Origin: JACRCT01 sp049841135
GTDB taxonomy: Bacteria > Myxococcota > Myxococcia > Myxococcales > UBA5297
NCBI GenBank assembly: GCA_049841135.1
Contig: JASGHK010000005.1
Location: forward strand, 124,001-188,000
DNA: 64,000 nt
Direction of reading: 5' to 3'
Position 1 is the first letter of the stretch. Each line of letters starts with the position of its first letter. This document shows positions 1-8,543 of the stretch, one piece after another. A program made the position numbers and the translations under genes. The notes under the pieces are model-generated. The model made no database searches. It worked only from the letters and a program-made list of their open reading frames with translations, and was not told where the DNA came from.

Positions 1-1713
1 GCGGCGCGCCAGCTCGCCCTGCTCGACGACCCAGGTCGGGTCCGAGGCGAACAGCTCGCGCAACCGCTTGACCGCGCGCTCGCCGGCGGGGAGATCGCCG
101 CGGCGCCGCGCGGAGGCCAGCAGGTCGATCCACGCGGACGGGTCGCTGGGCTCGAGCTCCACCGCCTTCGACAAGGTCCGCTCCGACTCGTCGAGGTAGT
201 CCTGCGCCTCCAGACAGTCGGCCCGCTGGCGCAGCGCCCACGCCCAGTCCGGCCAGCGCGCGAGGGTGTCGACCATCAGCCGGCAGCGGTCGATCTGCCA
301 GCCGCGCTTGTGGAAGTAGTCCGCCAGCTCCACCCGCGCCGCGCGCCCACCGCCCGCCTTCAGCGCCGCCTCGAGGTCGGCCTGGGCCCGGTCCCAGAGC
401 TTCTTCTGGGCGAAGTAGCGGCCGCGCTTGGTGAGGAACGCGGCCGCCTTGCCGCCGGTGGCCTTTACGCCGCGGTCGAGCAGGTCGATGGCCTTGCCCA
501 GCTCCTCGTTGTCCCAGTAGGCGAGCGCCGCAAAGTAGGTGACGAGCAGGTTGTCCGGGTGGGCCTCGAGGAGCTTCTGCAGCACCGCCAGCGCGGGCTT
601 CTGCCGGCCGTCCTTGGCCCACGCCCGCGCCTCCAGGAAACGCTGCCGCGCCTCGGGACCGCCCGGCGCAGGCTCGGGCCGCAGGCCGTCGGCAGGTTTG
701 CGCGCCTGGCCCTTGGGCGTCGGCTGCGCCGAGGCCGAGAAGGTCAGTCCCTGGCAGGGCGAGCCGTCCTCGCAGGTCAGGCGCGCGCGCACCGCCCACA
801 CACCCTTGCGGTGCGCCGACTTGATCAGGACCTTGTTCCAGCCGGGCTGCAGCACGACGGGCGCCACCAGGTTGTCGAATTCCGCGGCGGAAACGAGCTC
901 CTCGGAGAGGACCAGCGCGTCGTTGAAGAAGGCGCGGGTGGGCGAGCCCGAGCTGATGCGCAGCTGCGCCGCCCGTTCGCGGTCGCTCTTCACGTAGGTG
1001 ACGAGGTAGGCGACGCCGAAGTCGCGCACGCCCAGGATGCGGTCGAGCGCCACGTTGCCCAGCCGCGTCGGGTTCGCGCGGCGCCAGCGCAGCGGCACCA
1101 GCGGCCCCGGCACCTCCGCGGTCAGGTCCACCTTCTCCTCGGGCGGATAGCGCGTGAAGAAGCCCTTGCCCTGGTCGTTGTCGAAGGAGCCGACCACCGA
1201 CCACGCCCCGATCAGCCCCACCGAGGCGACGAGCGCCTCCTCCTCGGCGAACTGGGCGATCCGGTCGTCGTAGGAGGCCAGGCGCGCCGCCGCGAGATCG
1301 CGCACGTCGGCGCGCGGGTGGCTCTGGCGGAGCTGCTCGAACAGCCGCGCGCTGGCGTCGCCCTGCGAGCGCGGCTCGACGCCGAGCTCGGAGAGGTAGA
1401 GCGCGGTGGCGTCGGCGTCGAGGTCGGCCGCCGCTGCCGCGAAGTGCCGCCACAGCCCGTCCGAGTCGCCCAGCAGCAGGCACGCCCAGCCGGCCACCTC
1501 GTGCGCCCTCGACGACTCCGGACGCTGGCGCAGCAGCTCCTCGGCGCGGGCGAGCGCCACCTCGGGCGCCAGGCCGTCGCCGTAGAAGGCCTCGAGCAGG
1601 GCGGCCGATCCGTCATCGGCGCCGCCGTGGACGAGCGAGGGCGCCTCCACCTTGGGGATGGAGACGGTCGCACAGGAGGTGACCAGGAGCAGGCCGAGCG
1701 AGAGAGCGCGCAT
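1..1713 (-). CDS. TPR-type lipoprotein, C-terminus cut by window edge
   Basis: Begins with a lipoprotein signal (MRALSLGLLLVTSC, Cys about residue 14) and runs off the left end after about 570 codons. The first 150 residues and the last 200 have the alpha-helical, Ala/Leu-rich pattern of tetratricopeptide repeats (for example blocks reading LVTYFAALAYWDNEELGKAI and the block after it), separated by a beta-rich stretch. Myxobacterial proteins of this layout often continue into a DUF3857/transglutaminase-like part, which would lie outside the window; that is inference. Probably an outer-membrane-anchored periplasmic scaffold. No enzymatic motif is visible. Confidence 0.75.
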   Translation of the reverse strand, partial: MRALSLGLLLVTSCATVSIPKVEAPSLVHGGADDGSAALLEAFYGDGLAPEVALARAEELLRQRPESSRAHEVAGWACLLLGDSDGLWRHFAAAAADLDADATALYLSELGVEPRSQGDASARLFEQLRQSHPRADVRDLAAARLASYDDRIAQFAEEEALVASVGLIGAWSVVGSFDNDQGKGFFTRYPPEEKVDLTAEVPGPLVPLRWRRANPTRLGNVALDRILGVRDFGVAYLVTYVKSDRERAAQLRISSGSPTRAFFNDALVLSEELVSAAEFDNLVAPVVLQPGWNKVLIKSAHRKGVWAVRARLTCEDGSPCQGLTFSASAQPTPKGQARKPADGLRPEPAPGGPEARQRFLEARAWAKDGRQKPALAVLQKLLEAHPDNLLVTYFAALAYWDNEELGKAIDLLDRGVKATGGKAAAFLTKRGRYFAQKKLWDRAQADLEAALKAGGGRAARVELADYFHKRGWQIDRCRLMVDTLARWPDWAWALRQRADCLEAQDYLDESERTLSKAVELEPSDPSAWIDLLASARRRGDLPAGERAVKRLRELFASDPTWVVEQGELARR

Positions 1714-1801
1714 GGCGCGAGAGAATGCCACCGATTCGCCGCCGGTGGAGCCGGCGGCATCGGCGTTCCCCGGGCCCCTTCACCGACCGCCCGGCCGCTC
1801 G

Positions 1802-3694
1802 CTACTTGCACTCCCCGTTTCGCGAGGGCTGCGCGGTGCAGGCGAAGGTGTCCAGCTTGCGGGCGCAGCCATCGGCCCGGGACGCGAAGCTGTCCATCGA
1901 GCCGCTCTTGCTGTTCATCGCGTCGCGCGCCACGTCGGACATGCAGGCGGCCACGTCCGCGCAGCTCGCCATCCCGGACGCCGAGCACTCGTAGAAGCGC
2001 CCGTTCACGCAGCAGGTCCCGCTGCTGCTGGCCGTGCCCTGCGTGCCGGCCTGGTGCATGCCGGCCTGCTGCACGCCCACGTTGTGCGTGGGCATGGCCG
2101 GCATGCCGGGCATCTGAGGCATCACCGGCATCTGGGGCATGTTGACGCCGGTGACCGTGACGTTGACGTTGGCCGGCTGCTGGAAGCGCGCGGGCTCGGC
2201 CGGAGCAACGGCCTGGGCTGGCGGCGGCGCGGCCGGGGCCGCTCGCTCGTAGCGGACGACGGCGGCGCTCCCCTTCCCTTCGACGTGCGCGACCAGCCGG
2301 TAGGAGCCCGCGTCCTTGGGACAGAAGTCCACGACCGCGCGGTCGCGGTCCTCGCGGCTCTTGGCCTGCTCCTTGTTCGTCGCGCTGCGCAGCTCGAGCC
2401 GCAGCTCCTTGATCCCCGTGCCGGCGCCGACGAAGGAGTAGCAGGTGCCGGCCTGCAGCGAGACGACCCACTCCGGCCGCTTGCCGGCGGGGATGCTCCA
2501 GGTCTCGGCGCGGTTCCCGGCCGGTGCCACCGCGGCGGCGTGGGCGTCGCAGAGCGCCTCGGGCTTCGCCTCGGCGACGCTCGCCGACTCGACGCGGTGC
2601 GCGGCCAGCGCGACCTCCCCGCCGCCGTCGGCGATGACCGCACGGACCTTGTAGAGGCCAGGCTCCTTGGCGCAGATCGCCGCCGGCTTGGAGTCGGTGA
2701 CCTTCACCCGCTGCCTGGCCGGATCGGTGACCGACGCCTCGACCTTCTCCACGCCCTCCCCGCGCATCAGCGAGAAGAGGTAGCAGCCCGCCTCCAGTGG
2801 CAGGCGCCAGTCGCACTCTTCGCCGTCCTTGGCCCGCGCGACCAGCACCGCCGCCGCCTCGGCCGTGGCCCCGTGGGCGCGACCGAGGCGATCCGCGGCG
2901 AGAGCGATTCCCTGCAGCCCGGCGGCGGGCTGGCTGTCGTAGCGCGCGAGGCTCGCCGCTCCCGCTGCGCCCAGCTTCGCCTTGAGGATGAGGGTGCCGT
3001 TCTGGCGGGCGCAGTGCTCGAGCACCACCGCCTGCGCCGCATCGCGCGTGCGCGCCTGCTCCTTGCCGTTCGGGTGGAAGAGCGCGAGCGAGAGGTCCTT
3101 GGCGGTCCCGTCGGCGATGGCGACGAAGGTGGCGCAGACGCCGTCACGCACTGGGGCGAGCCACTCCTGCTCGCGCACGCCGGCGAGCAGCGGGAACCGG
3201 TCCGGGGCACGGGTCAACTGCGGGACCTGGGCCGCGGCAAAGGCGTCGACCAGGCGGTCCAGCTCCATCGGTGCGGCGGCCGCTGGCTGCGAGTAGAGGC
3301 CGACCGCGAAGGCGCCCTTGCCCTCATCGATCGTCGCGCGGACCCGGTAGGTCCCGGCCGCCGGAACGCACTGCGCGATCGAGGCGAGCGGCGTCTTGGA
3401 GGCTACTTTGGCCAGGCGCTCCTTGCCGTTGAAGAACGAGAGATAGAGCCGCTCGACGCCCGGCCCGCCGGCGCCGGAGACGAGGTAGCAGCCGGGCTGG
3501 AGGCTGACGTTCCAGTCGGCGTCGTCCCCGCGCTTGCCTTGGCCCTGGAAGACGTCGCCGACCTTGGCGGCGCCGGGCGCGAGGGCCTGGGCCTGCAGCT
3601 CGACGGCGTCGGACAGCGTGCGCGGCTGGGCCAGGGCCGGAAGCGAGGTCAGGACCGCGCCTGCGACGATCAGTCCAAGACGGTTCAGGGGCAT
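1802..3694 (-). CDS. Secreted four-copy domain protein with Met-Pro run and Cys-rich tail
   Basis: Predicted 630 residues. A start at MPLNRLGLIVAG is preferred over one eight codons upstream because GGAG lies 7 nt before it and it gives a clean signal peptide ending near ALA-Q. Four related blocks of about 120 residues follow, each with a GCY-(L/S)-F-type strand and a later block reading like AVV-x-x-C (Cys in GCYLVSGA, GVCATFVA, GCYLFSLM, GTCYSFVG). Near residue 530 is a methionine-proline run (MPQMPVMPQMPGMPAMP), then a domain with about seven Cys ending in ECK. Function unknown; export and repeat structure are visible. The Met-rich run could bind a soft metal, which is speculation. Confidence 0.75.
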   Translation of the reverse strand: MPLNRLGLIVAGAVLTSLPALAQPRTLSDAVELQAQALAPGAAKVGDVFQGQGKRGDDADWNVSLQPGCYLVSGAGGPGVERLYLSFFNGKERLAKVASKTPLASIAQCVPAAGTYRVRATIDEGKGAFAVGLYSQPAAAAPMELDRLVDAFAAAQVPQLTRAPDRFPLLAGVREQEWLAPVRDGVCATFVAIADGTAKDLSLALFHPNGKEQARTRDAAQAVVLEHCARQNGTLILKAKLGAAGAASLARYDSQPAAGLQGIALAADRLGRAHGATAEAAAVLVARAKDGEECDWRLPLEAGCYLFSLMRGEGVEKVEASVTDPARQRVKVTDSKPAAICAKEPGLYKVRAVIADGGGEVALAAHRVESASVAEAKPEALCDAHAAAVAPAGNRAETWSIPAGKRPEWVVSLQAGTCYSFVGAGTGIKELRLELRSATNKEQAKSREDRDRAVVDFCPKDAGSYRLVAHVEGKGSAAVVRYERAAPAAPPPAQAVAPAEPARFQQPANVNVTVTGVNMPQMPVMPQMPGMPAMPTHNVGVQQAGMHQAGTQGTASSSGTCCVNGRFYECSASGMASCADVAACMSDVARDAMNSKSGSMDSFASRADGCARKLDTFACTAQPSRNGECK

Positions 3695-3757
3695 CGTGCG
3701 GCTCCAGTGCAAGTTCATCGGGGACGGCCGACCCGCCAGCCACCACGAGTGTGAAGG

Positions 3758-4081
3758 TCAGTGTGCCCGCAGGAGGAACCAGACGACGCCCCCGGCCACG
3801 GCCAGGAACGCCATCCCTGCGAGGACCAGGGGCATCAAGGCCATCAGCGCGATGCCGCCCGCCACTCCGGTGGCGACCTTGAGGACTGCGGCACCCTGGG
3901 CTTCGAGCGCGGCGTCGCAGTCTGCGCAGACCGGGCGAAGCTCGGTCACCACCTCGGAGTGATGGTGGTGGTGATCGTGAGGATGGTGGTGATGGTCATC
4001 GTGGTGGTCGATCTCCTTGACCACCACCATGCGCTGCCGCGTCGCCGGCGCTCCGCATCGGTGGCACTTGTTCTCGGACAT
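3758..4081 (-). CDS. Small zinc-ribbon protein with His-rich linker and membrane hairpin
   Basis: 107 residues. The N-terminus has CHRC and, about 50 residues later, CADC, a possible treble-clef or zinc-ribbon pair. Between them is a stretch of about 16 residues that is nearly all His and Asp (starting DHHDDHHHH). The last 40 residues (from about VLKVATGVAGG to the end) are hydrophobic and could form two membrane helices. No homologous family is recognised. It may sense or buffer divalent metal at the inner face of the membrane, but this is inferred only from composition. It is divergent from the gene starting at 4198. Confidence 0.65.
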   Translation of the reverse strand: MSENKCHRCGAPATRQRMVVVKEIDHHDDHHHHPHDHHHHHSEVVTELRPVCADCDAALEAQGAAVLKVATGVAGGIALMALMPLVLAGMAFLAVAGGVVWFLLRAH

Positions 4082-4197
4082 CCGTGGCGCCTCCTGCCCA
4101 AGCGTCGTGTGCGGTCATCGTACCTTGCCGTTCCCGGCTGGTTGGAACTCGCGGGCCACGAGCCTCGCCTGCTCGAGGCGACTAGGATTCCCCGGAC

Positions 4198-5307
4198 ATG
4201 CTCTCCCTCGCCTTCACCCTGTTCGCCCTGGCCACGCCTGGCTCACCCGACGGCGGCACGCTGCTCCCCGAGCGATACGCCTCGGCGCTGCGCACGGCCT
4301 TCCCGGAGCTCGACGTCGCCACCGGACGGCTGCGCCCCAAGAGCGACGCGACACTCCGCGTCGTCGAGGAGGTCGAGCTGCCCGGGCGCACCGTCCTGCT
4401 GCTCCAGACCGACGCGCGCGACACGGCCTCCTCCGCCGACCTTGTCTCCCTCGTCCCCGACGGCAAGCGCTTCAAGCTCGGCAAACACCTGGACCTGGGC
4501 TTCGGAGACGGGCCAACTTCCGCAATCGCCTCCGACTGGGCTCTCGGGCCCGGCGTCGTGGGAATGGTGGTGGAGGTCGGTGCCGCTTCGCACGCGCGGG
4601 TGCGCCGCATGCTCGTCGTCAGCCGCGGCGCCGACCTTGAGGTCGCCTTCGAACACGTGGAGGGCGTGCGCTGCGAGACCACCATGGTCTGCGACGAGAC
4701 CACCTCCACCTTCACCCTGCTCAAGTCGCGCGCCAACGGCTTCGCCGAGGTCCAGGTGGTGACGGCCACCGTGCACTCCATCAACGACAGCGGCCCGCTG
4801 CCCAAGCCCACCCGGACGCTCCTGCGCTGGGACGGCCAACGCTACCGGCCGGCCCAGGAGTTGGTCGACCCGCGGATCAAGTTGGGGACCGCCACCTCCA
4901 TCCTCAAAGAGCAGGGCGTGCCCGCCGACTTCTATGGCCCGGACAAGGCGTTCGACGGCGTCCCGGAGACGGCCTGGGTCGAGGGCGTGAAGGGCCCCGG
5001 CATCGGCGAGGCGCTCACGCTCGAGCTGACCTCCCCCGCCAGGCTCCAGGCGCTCTCGGTGCTCGCCGGCTGCGGAACGACGCCCGCGCTGTGGCGCAAG
5101 AACCACCGCATCAAGGCGCTCCTCGTCTCGCTCGATGGACGGCCGGCCGAGCGCTTCGAGCTGGAAGACGTGGACCGCGCGCAGCGCCTGGCCCTGCCCG
5201 ATGGGCCGGCGGTCGCCAAGGTCCGCCTGGAGATCGCCGCCGTCTACCCGGGCAGCGCCTTCGACGACGCGTGCCTGTCCGAGGTCCATCTCGAGGCCGG
5301 TCCATAG
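4198..5307 (+). CDS. Secreted protein with discoidin-like NADase-type glycan-binding domain
   Basis: 369 residues with a short signal peptide (MLSLAFTLFALATPGSP). The first 210 residues are a beta-rich region without a recognised family. From about residue 225 (SILKEQGVPADFYGPDKAFD) the C-terminus matches the pattern of the NADase-type glycan-binding, discoidin-like fold: DGVPETAWVEG, then GIGEALTLEL, a conserved pair of Cys (LAGCG and DDACL) and a final EVHLE strand. Such domains tether secreted proteins to glycans. Ends convergently with the 5394-6161 gene. Confidence 0.75.
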   Translation: MLSLAFTLFALATPGSPDGGTLLPERYASALRTAFPELDVATGRLRPKSDATLRVVEEVELPGRTVLLLQTDARDTASSADLVSLVPDGKRFKLGKHLDLGFGDGPTSAIASDWALGPGVVGMVVEVGAASHARVRRMLVVSRGADLEVAFEHVEGVRCETTMVCDETTSTFTLLKSRANGFAEVQVVTATVHSINDSGPLPKPTRTLLRWDGQRYRPAQELVDPRIKLGTATSILKEQGVPADFYGPDKAFDGVPETAWVEGVKGPGIGEALTLELTSPARLQALSVLAGCGTTPALWRKNHRIKALLVSLDGRPAERFELEDVDRAQRLALPDGPAVAKVRLEIAAVYPGSAFDDACLSEVHLEAGP

Positions 5308-5344
5308 GCACCGCTGCGCGCGCGAAGACTTCTCCTAGCCCGAC

Positions 5345-5380
5345 GTCCCATACGTCTCATCTGTCCCATACGTCCCATGC
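5345..5380. repeat. Four 9-bp units, GTCCCATAC-like
   Basis: Four head-to-tail 9-mers: GTCCCATAC, GTCTCATCT, GTCCCATAC, GTCCCATGC. They lie in the 86-bp spacer between two convergent genes. Clearly lower in GC than the flanks and not coding. Confidence 0.8.
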
Positions 5381-5384
5381 GACC

Positions 5385-5406
5385 GCCGGCCTTTTAACGG
5401 GCCGGC
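5385..5406. terminator. Hairpin between convergent genes
   Basis: Perfect 7-bp stem GCCGGCC/GGCCGGC with loop ttttaacg. The loop holds the TAA stop codon of the minus-strand gene. Could end transcription from both sides; no long T run follows. Confidence 0.4.
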
Positions 5407-6161
5407 CGCGACGCTGCCGAAGCCGCCGAGATGAGCCCCCGGGCCGCCTGAGCCAACTGGTAGGCCGCCGGCCGCATCGCCTGGACGAAGCCCACCGTCT
5501 GCAGGCCGCGCCCGGCGATCCACGGCGCGAAGCGCAGCCGCGCGTCATCCACTGGCACGCGCTCGAGCAGCGTCAGGTTCGCCGTCGGCCGCCACAGCCC
5601 CCGGCGACCGGCGCGCTCCTCGAGCCGGAAGGTCGCCGCCCGCTGGGCGACCGCACGGTCCAGCCGCTGGTAGCGGTCACCTTCGGTCCAGTGCGGGCGG
5701 TGCTCGGGGACGAGCCGCAGGGCCACCACGACCTCCCGGCCCTCGGCGCGAAACGGAGACACGCCGTAGTAGTCGTTGGCGAAGAAGTCGTGCTGGTACG
5801 TCGACAGCGGCGCCAACAGCGTCGTCCACGGCGAGCGGACGGTCGCGAGCAGCAGGTCGAAGTCTCCCTCCAGGCGCTCCGGCGCGAGCGTCTCGCTGCG
5901 GCGAAAGCGGATGGCCACCCCCAGCACGTCGGGCCACTCGCGCGCCTTCCACCACGCCGCGGACAGGCGCACGAGCGCAGGTCCTGCCAGCGCCTGCGAG
6001 AGCCCCGAGTCGACGTCGGCCCCCGCGATGGGCTGCACGGTCGCCCGGAAGACGAGGCCCGTGGGGTGGAACAGACGGCTCTTGCGGGCCCTCGCACCGG
6101 CGGCGGTCAGCGGCGCGAGCACCAGGCCGGCCACACGCCCTGCCTTGTTCGCGAGCTCCAT
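5394..6161 (-). CDS. Conserved hypothetical protein, catalase-like fold possible
   Basis: 255 residues starting MELANKAGRVAGL; starts further upstream would overlap the divergent gene at 6232. Soluble, no signal peptide. The order of motifs (LFHPTGLVFRATV, then SGLSQALAGPALVRLSAAWW, PDVLGVAIRFR, DFDLLLATVRSPW, then YYGVSPF) recalls bacterial proteins annotated as phosphodiesterase or catalase-like heme-domain relatives, in which HPTG-like and GVAIRF-like blocks are conserved. Heme or substrate binding is not shown by the sequence alone. Confidence 0.6.
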   Translation of the reverse strand: MELANKAGRVAGLVLAPLTAAGARARKSRLFHPTGLVFRATVQPIAGADVDSGLSQALAGPALVRLSAAWWKAREWPDVLGVAIRFRRSETLAPERLEGDFDLLLATVRSPWTTLLAPLSTYQHDFFANDYYGVSPFRAEGREVVVALRLVPEHRPHWTEGDRYQRLDRAVAQRAATFRLEERAGRRGLWRPTANLTLLERVPVDDARLRFAPWIAGRGLQTVGFVQAMRPAAYQLAQAARGLISAASAASRPAR

Positions 6162-6231
6162 GAGGCAAGCCTGAGCAGCGCGCCCGGCCGCGGCCACCGT
6201 CTGGCTCCGCGAGCGCGGTATCGTGTCGGGC

Positions 6232-7256
6232 ATGCTCCGTCTCGCCGCCATCTCCTGTGCCCTCGCCCTCTCGTCGCTCGCCGCGCCGGCCGCCGAGACG
6301 AAGGCCGCACCACCAGGGGAACTCATGCCCACCGCCCGCTTCGCCCACGTCGGCACCTGGTACGGCAAGCCGCCGCTCGCCGTCCTCTCGTGCGACGTGG
6401 CGCTGCGCAACCCCGGGCCCAAGCCACGCTGGGTGGTCCTGCCCCGCTCGGTCGGCTCGAGCGGCGTTGGCGGCGTCCGCGGCGTCACGGTCTGGCAGCT
6501 GCCCGGCTCGCCGGGCGCCTGGCTCTGGGAGCTGGAGGGCCTGGGCGGAGGCTGGGCCGTGCGACTGCCGCCGGGCGGCGAGGCGACGCTGCGCAGCTGG
6601 GGCCTGGAGTCGTGGTTCTCTCCCATCCCGGCAACCATCCCGGTCGAGGTGGTCCTCGCCGACGATCTGATGGTCGGTGGGGAGCCGGTCGCGCGCTGGA
6701 CGGGCACCGAGGAGGGCGGCTTGGCCGTCGGAAGCCGGGAGGCCCGAGTCGATCGGATGAAGTCGAAGGCCGTGAAGTCCCGCCAGGGCCAGCAGCGGCC
6801 CGACGGCCTGACCGAGGAGCTTCCCGCTCACCTTCGCTGGCGCGGTCCGCAGCACCGCGCAGCTGGCCGTCGCCAGCGACCCCTCCAAGTCGAAGCCCGC
6901 GCTCGCTCCGGCGACGATGCCGTGGCCCGAGAAGCTGGAAGCCACTGCTCGGCAAGGTCGTGGTGGTGGAAGGCAAGGCGCTCGACGCCAAATCCGGTGC
7001 GGTGCTCTCGAGCGGACGCGGCGAGATCTTCGTCGACGGGCTCGACGCGTGGCCGACCGGCTTCTACCGAGGCCTTCAGGACGGCGTTCGCGTTCGGGTG
7101 ACCGGCAAGGTCATCGAGCGCAGCGACCTGCCCGTGTTCATCGAGAGGCCTGGTGAGCCCCGGCGCAGCGGTATCCCCGTTCCTGAAGGTGCCGACGCCA
7201 AGGCCGCGGCCCATCGCTACCTGCTCGCCGATGCCACCTGGACGAAGCTCGAGTGA
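6232..7256 (+). CDS. Secreted hypothetical protein, disrupted by two frameshifts
   Basis: The frame opens with a signal peptide (MLRLAAISCALALSSLAAPA) and continues to about 6820, moves by one base to a second frame (FPLTFAGAVRSTAQLAVASD), and by one more at about 6935 into a third frame that carries the C-terminus (KPLLGKVVVVEGKALDAKSG to the stop). Each junction reads as one extra C: GAGTTC became GAGCTTC and AAGTGG became AAGCTGG. With both removed the product is about 340 residues, beta-rich, with no recognised family. The C-terminal part resembles an OB-like or carbohydrate-associated strand domain, unassigned. Confidence 0.6.
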
Positions 7257-7299
7257 CTGACTCGACACTTTTCACGGGTGAAGTAGAAAGTTCTTGCCA

Positions 7300-7316
7300 G
7301 ACTGAATTTTTCAGTC
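7300..7316 (+). promoter_or_regulatory. Perfect inverted repeat upstream of the hemerythrin-like gene
   Basis: GACTGAA-ttt-TTCAGTC, 7-bp arms, in an AT-richer leader about 97 nt before the start at 7413. TTGCCA sits just upstream like a weak -35 element, placing the repeat exactly in the 17-nt spacer; the -10 match after it is poor. Could be an operator or a short hairpin. Confidence 0.4.
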
Positions 7317-7412
7317 CTGAAATGGTGCAGCATCGGTAACTGCCCGAAAACAGGTTGCCTCGCACCTGGCGGCTCGTTTGCTTAGGACTCAGAACTGACC
7401 TGGAGGCTTCGG

Positions 7413-8045
7413 ATGTTCGCGATAGCGACGCTGACATTTGAGCACCGGGTGATCGAGCGGGCGCTGGTGGCGTTGGAGGTGCTGGTCGACGAGGTCGCGT
7501 CGACCGGGCTCGACGGGCGCGAGACGCTCAAGAACCTGGTGGACTTCCTTCGCAGCTACATCGCCGAGATCCACCAGGCCAAGGAAGTCGGCATCCTCGT
7601 CGCGCAGCTGGTGGAGAGCCAGCACCCGGCCACCTTCGGGCCCATCGCGGCGATGCTGGGCGACCACACGACGGGAAGCAGCGCGCTCGAGCGCCTGGCA
7701 TCGGCGGCGACCATCCCCGAGGCGTGGAGCCCCACGGAGATCGAGTTCGTGGCGCAGGCGGCGCTGGACCTCTCGACGCTGCTGCGCGAGCACATGCAGC
7801 AGGAGGAGGTGCTGCTGTTCGACCTGGCCAACAAGCTGTTCGACGGCTCCGAGACCGCAAAGGCGATCGAGGACCAGTTCGACCAGCACGCCAAGGAGAC
7901 GGCAGCGCGCGCCCAGGAGCTCTCTGACGTGGCGGCGACCCTGATCGCGCGCTGGGCGCCCGCGGACTCGTGGAAGCGCTCCGGCGATGATGGGTACACG
8001 CGCAAGTTCATCTCGCCGACGTACTCGAGCTTGATGACCGGGTAG
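7413..8045 (+). CDS. Hemerythrin-like (HHE) domain protein
   Basis: 210 residues, soluble and helical. The order of putative metal ligands follows the HHE four-helix bundle: EH in TFEHRVIERAL (about residue 10), H in YIAEIHQAKE (about 53), DH in MLGDHTTG (about 86) and EHMQQEEVLLF (about 128-135). The usual third-helix sequence is here HQAKEVGILV, so one ligand position is atypical. Such proteins bind a diiron centre and handle oxygen, nitric oxide or iron. The start is supported by GGAGG 8 nt upstream. A short inverted repeat and a terminator-like hairpin flank the gene, so it is probably monocistronic. Confidence 0.75.
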   Translation: MFAIATLTFEHRVIERALVALEVLVDEVASTGLDGRETLKNLVDFLRSYIAEIHQAKEVGILVAQLVESQHPATFGPIAAMLGDHTTGSSALERLASAATIPEAWSPTEIEFVAQAALDLSTLLREHMQQEEVLLFDLANKLFDGSETAKAIEDQFDQHAKETAARAQELSDVAATLIARWAPADSWKRSGDDGYTRKFISPTYSSLMTG

Positions 8046-8054
8046 ATAGCCGAC

Positions 8055-8080
8055 CTCGCCTTGGGTCTCGGCGAGTCTTT
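8055..8080 (+). terminator. Hairpin with T-rich tail after the hemerythrin-like gene
   Basis: CTCGCC, 9-nt loop, GGCGAG, then TCTTTGCTCTT, beginning 10 nt after the stop codon. A modest stem but with the expected U-rich tail. Confidence 0.45.
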
Positions 8081-8124
8081 GCTCTTCGCGACCTTCAGCT
8101 ACGTCTTCGCACAACCCTTTCTCC

Positions 8125-8523
8125 ACTCGCCCGGTCACTGCACTGGGCTCGACCATCCCCGACGCGCTTACGCTTGCGGCTCGGGGCTGGGCGTCGAAAT
8201 CTGCGCGGCTGCTTGGGTGGGGACGAGCTCGTGCTCGACTCACCCGGTCACTGCACGGGGCAGCAGGAGGCCCGACGCGCTTACGCTTGCGGCTCGGGGC
8301 TTGGCGTCGAATTCCGCGCGGCTGCTTGGGTGGGGACGAGCCCGTGCTCGACTCACCCGGTCACTGCACGGGGCAGCAGGAGGCCCGACGCGCTTACGCT
8401 TGCGGCTCGGGGCTTGGCGTCGAAATCTGCGCGGCTGCATTTGTGGGGACGAGCTCGTGCTCCACTCATCCGGTCACTGCACGGGGCAGCAGGAGGCCCG
8501 ACGCGCTTACGCTTGCGGCTCGG
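8125..8523. repeat. 113-bp tandem direct repeat, about 3.5 copies
   Basis: The 27-nt core that contains GACGCGCTTACGCTTGCGGC recurs at 8161, 8274, 8387 and 8500, giving an exact 113-bp period. Each unit also carries CCGGTCACTGCAC and GGTGGGGACGAGCTCGTGCTC. Units differ by a few substitutions only. Because 113 is not a multiple of three, open frames through the array are accidental. It fills the spacer between the hemerythrin-like gene and the VWA gene. A related single copy lies at 10351-10420. Confidence 0.92.
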
Positions 8524-8543
8524 CTGAATGACAATGGCGCTTT

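Noticed and set aside
310..2145. Long plus-strand open frame
   Set aside because: Lies opposite two well-supported exported proteins on the minus strand; its composition is Arg/Pro/Ala-rich as in mirror frames of GC-rich genes.
8125..8523. CRISPR array
   Set aside because: Units are 113 bp and almost identical throughout, without variable spacers, and there are no cas genes.
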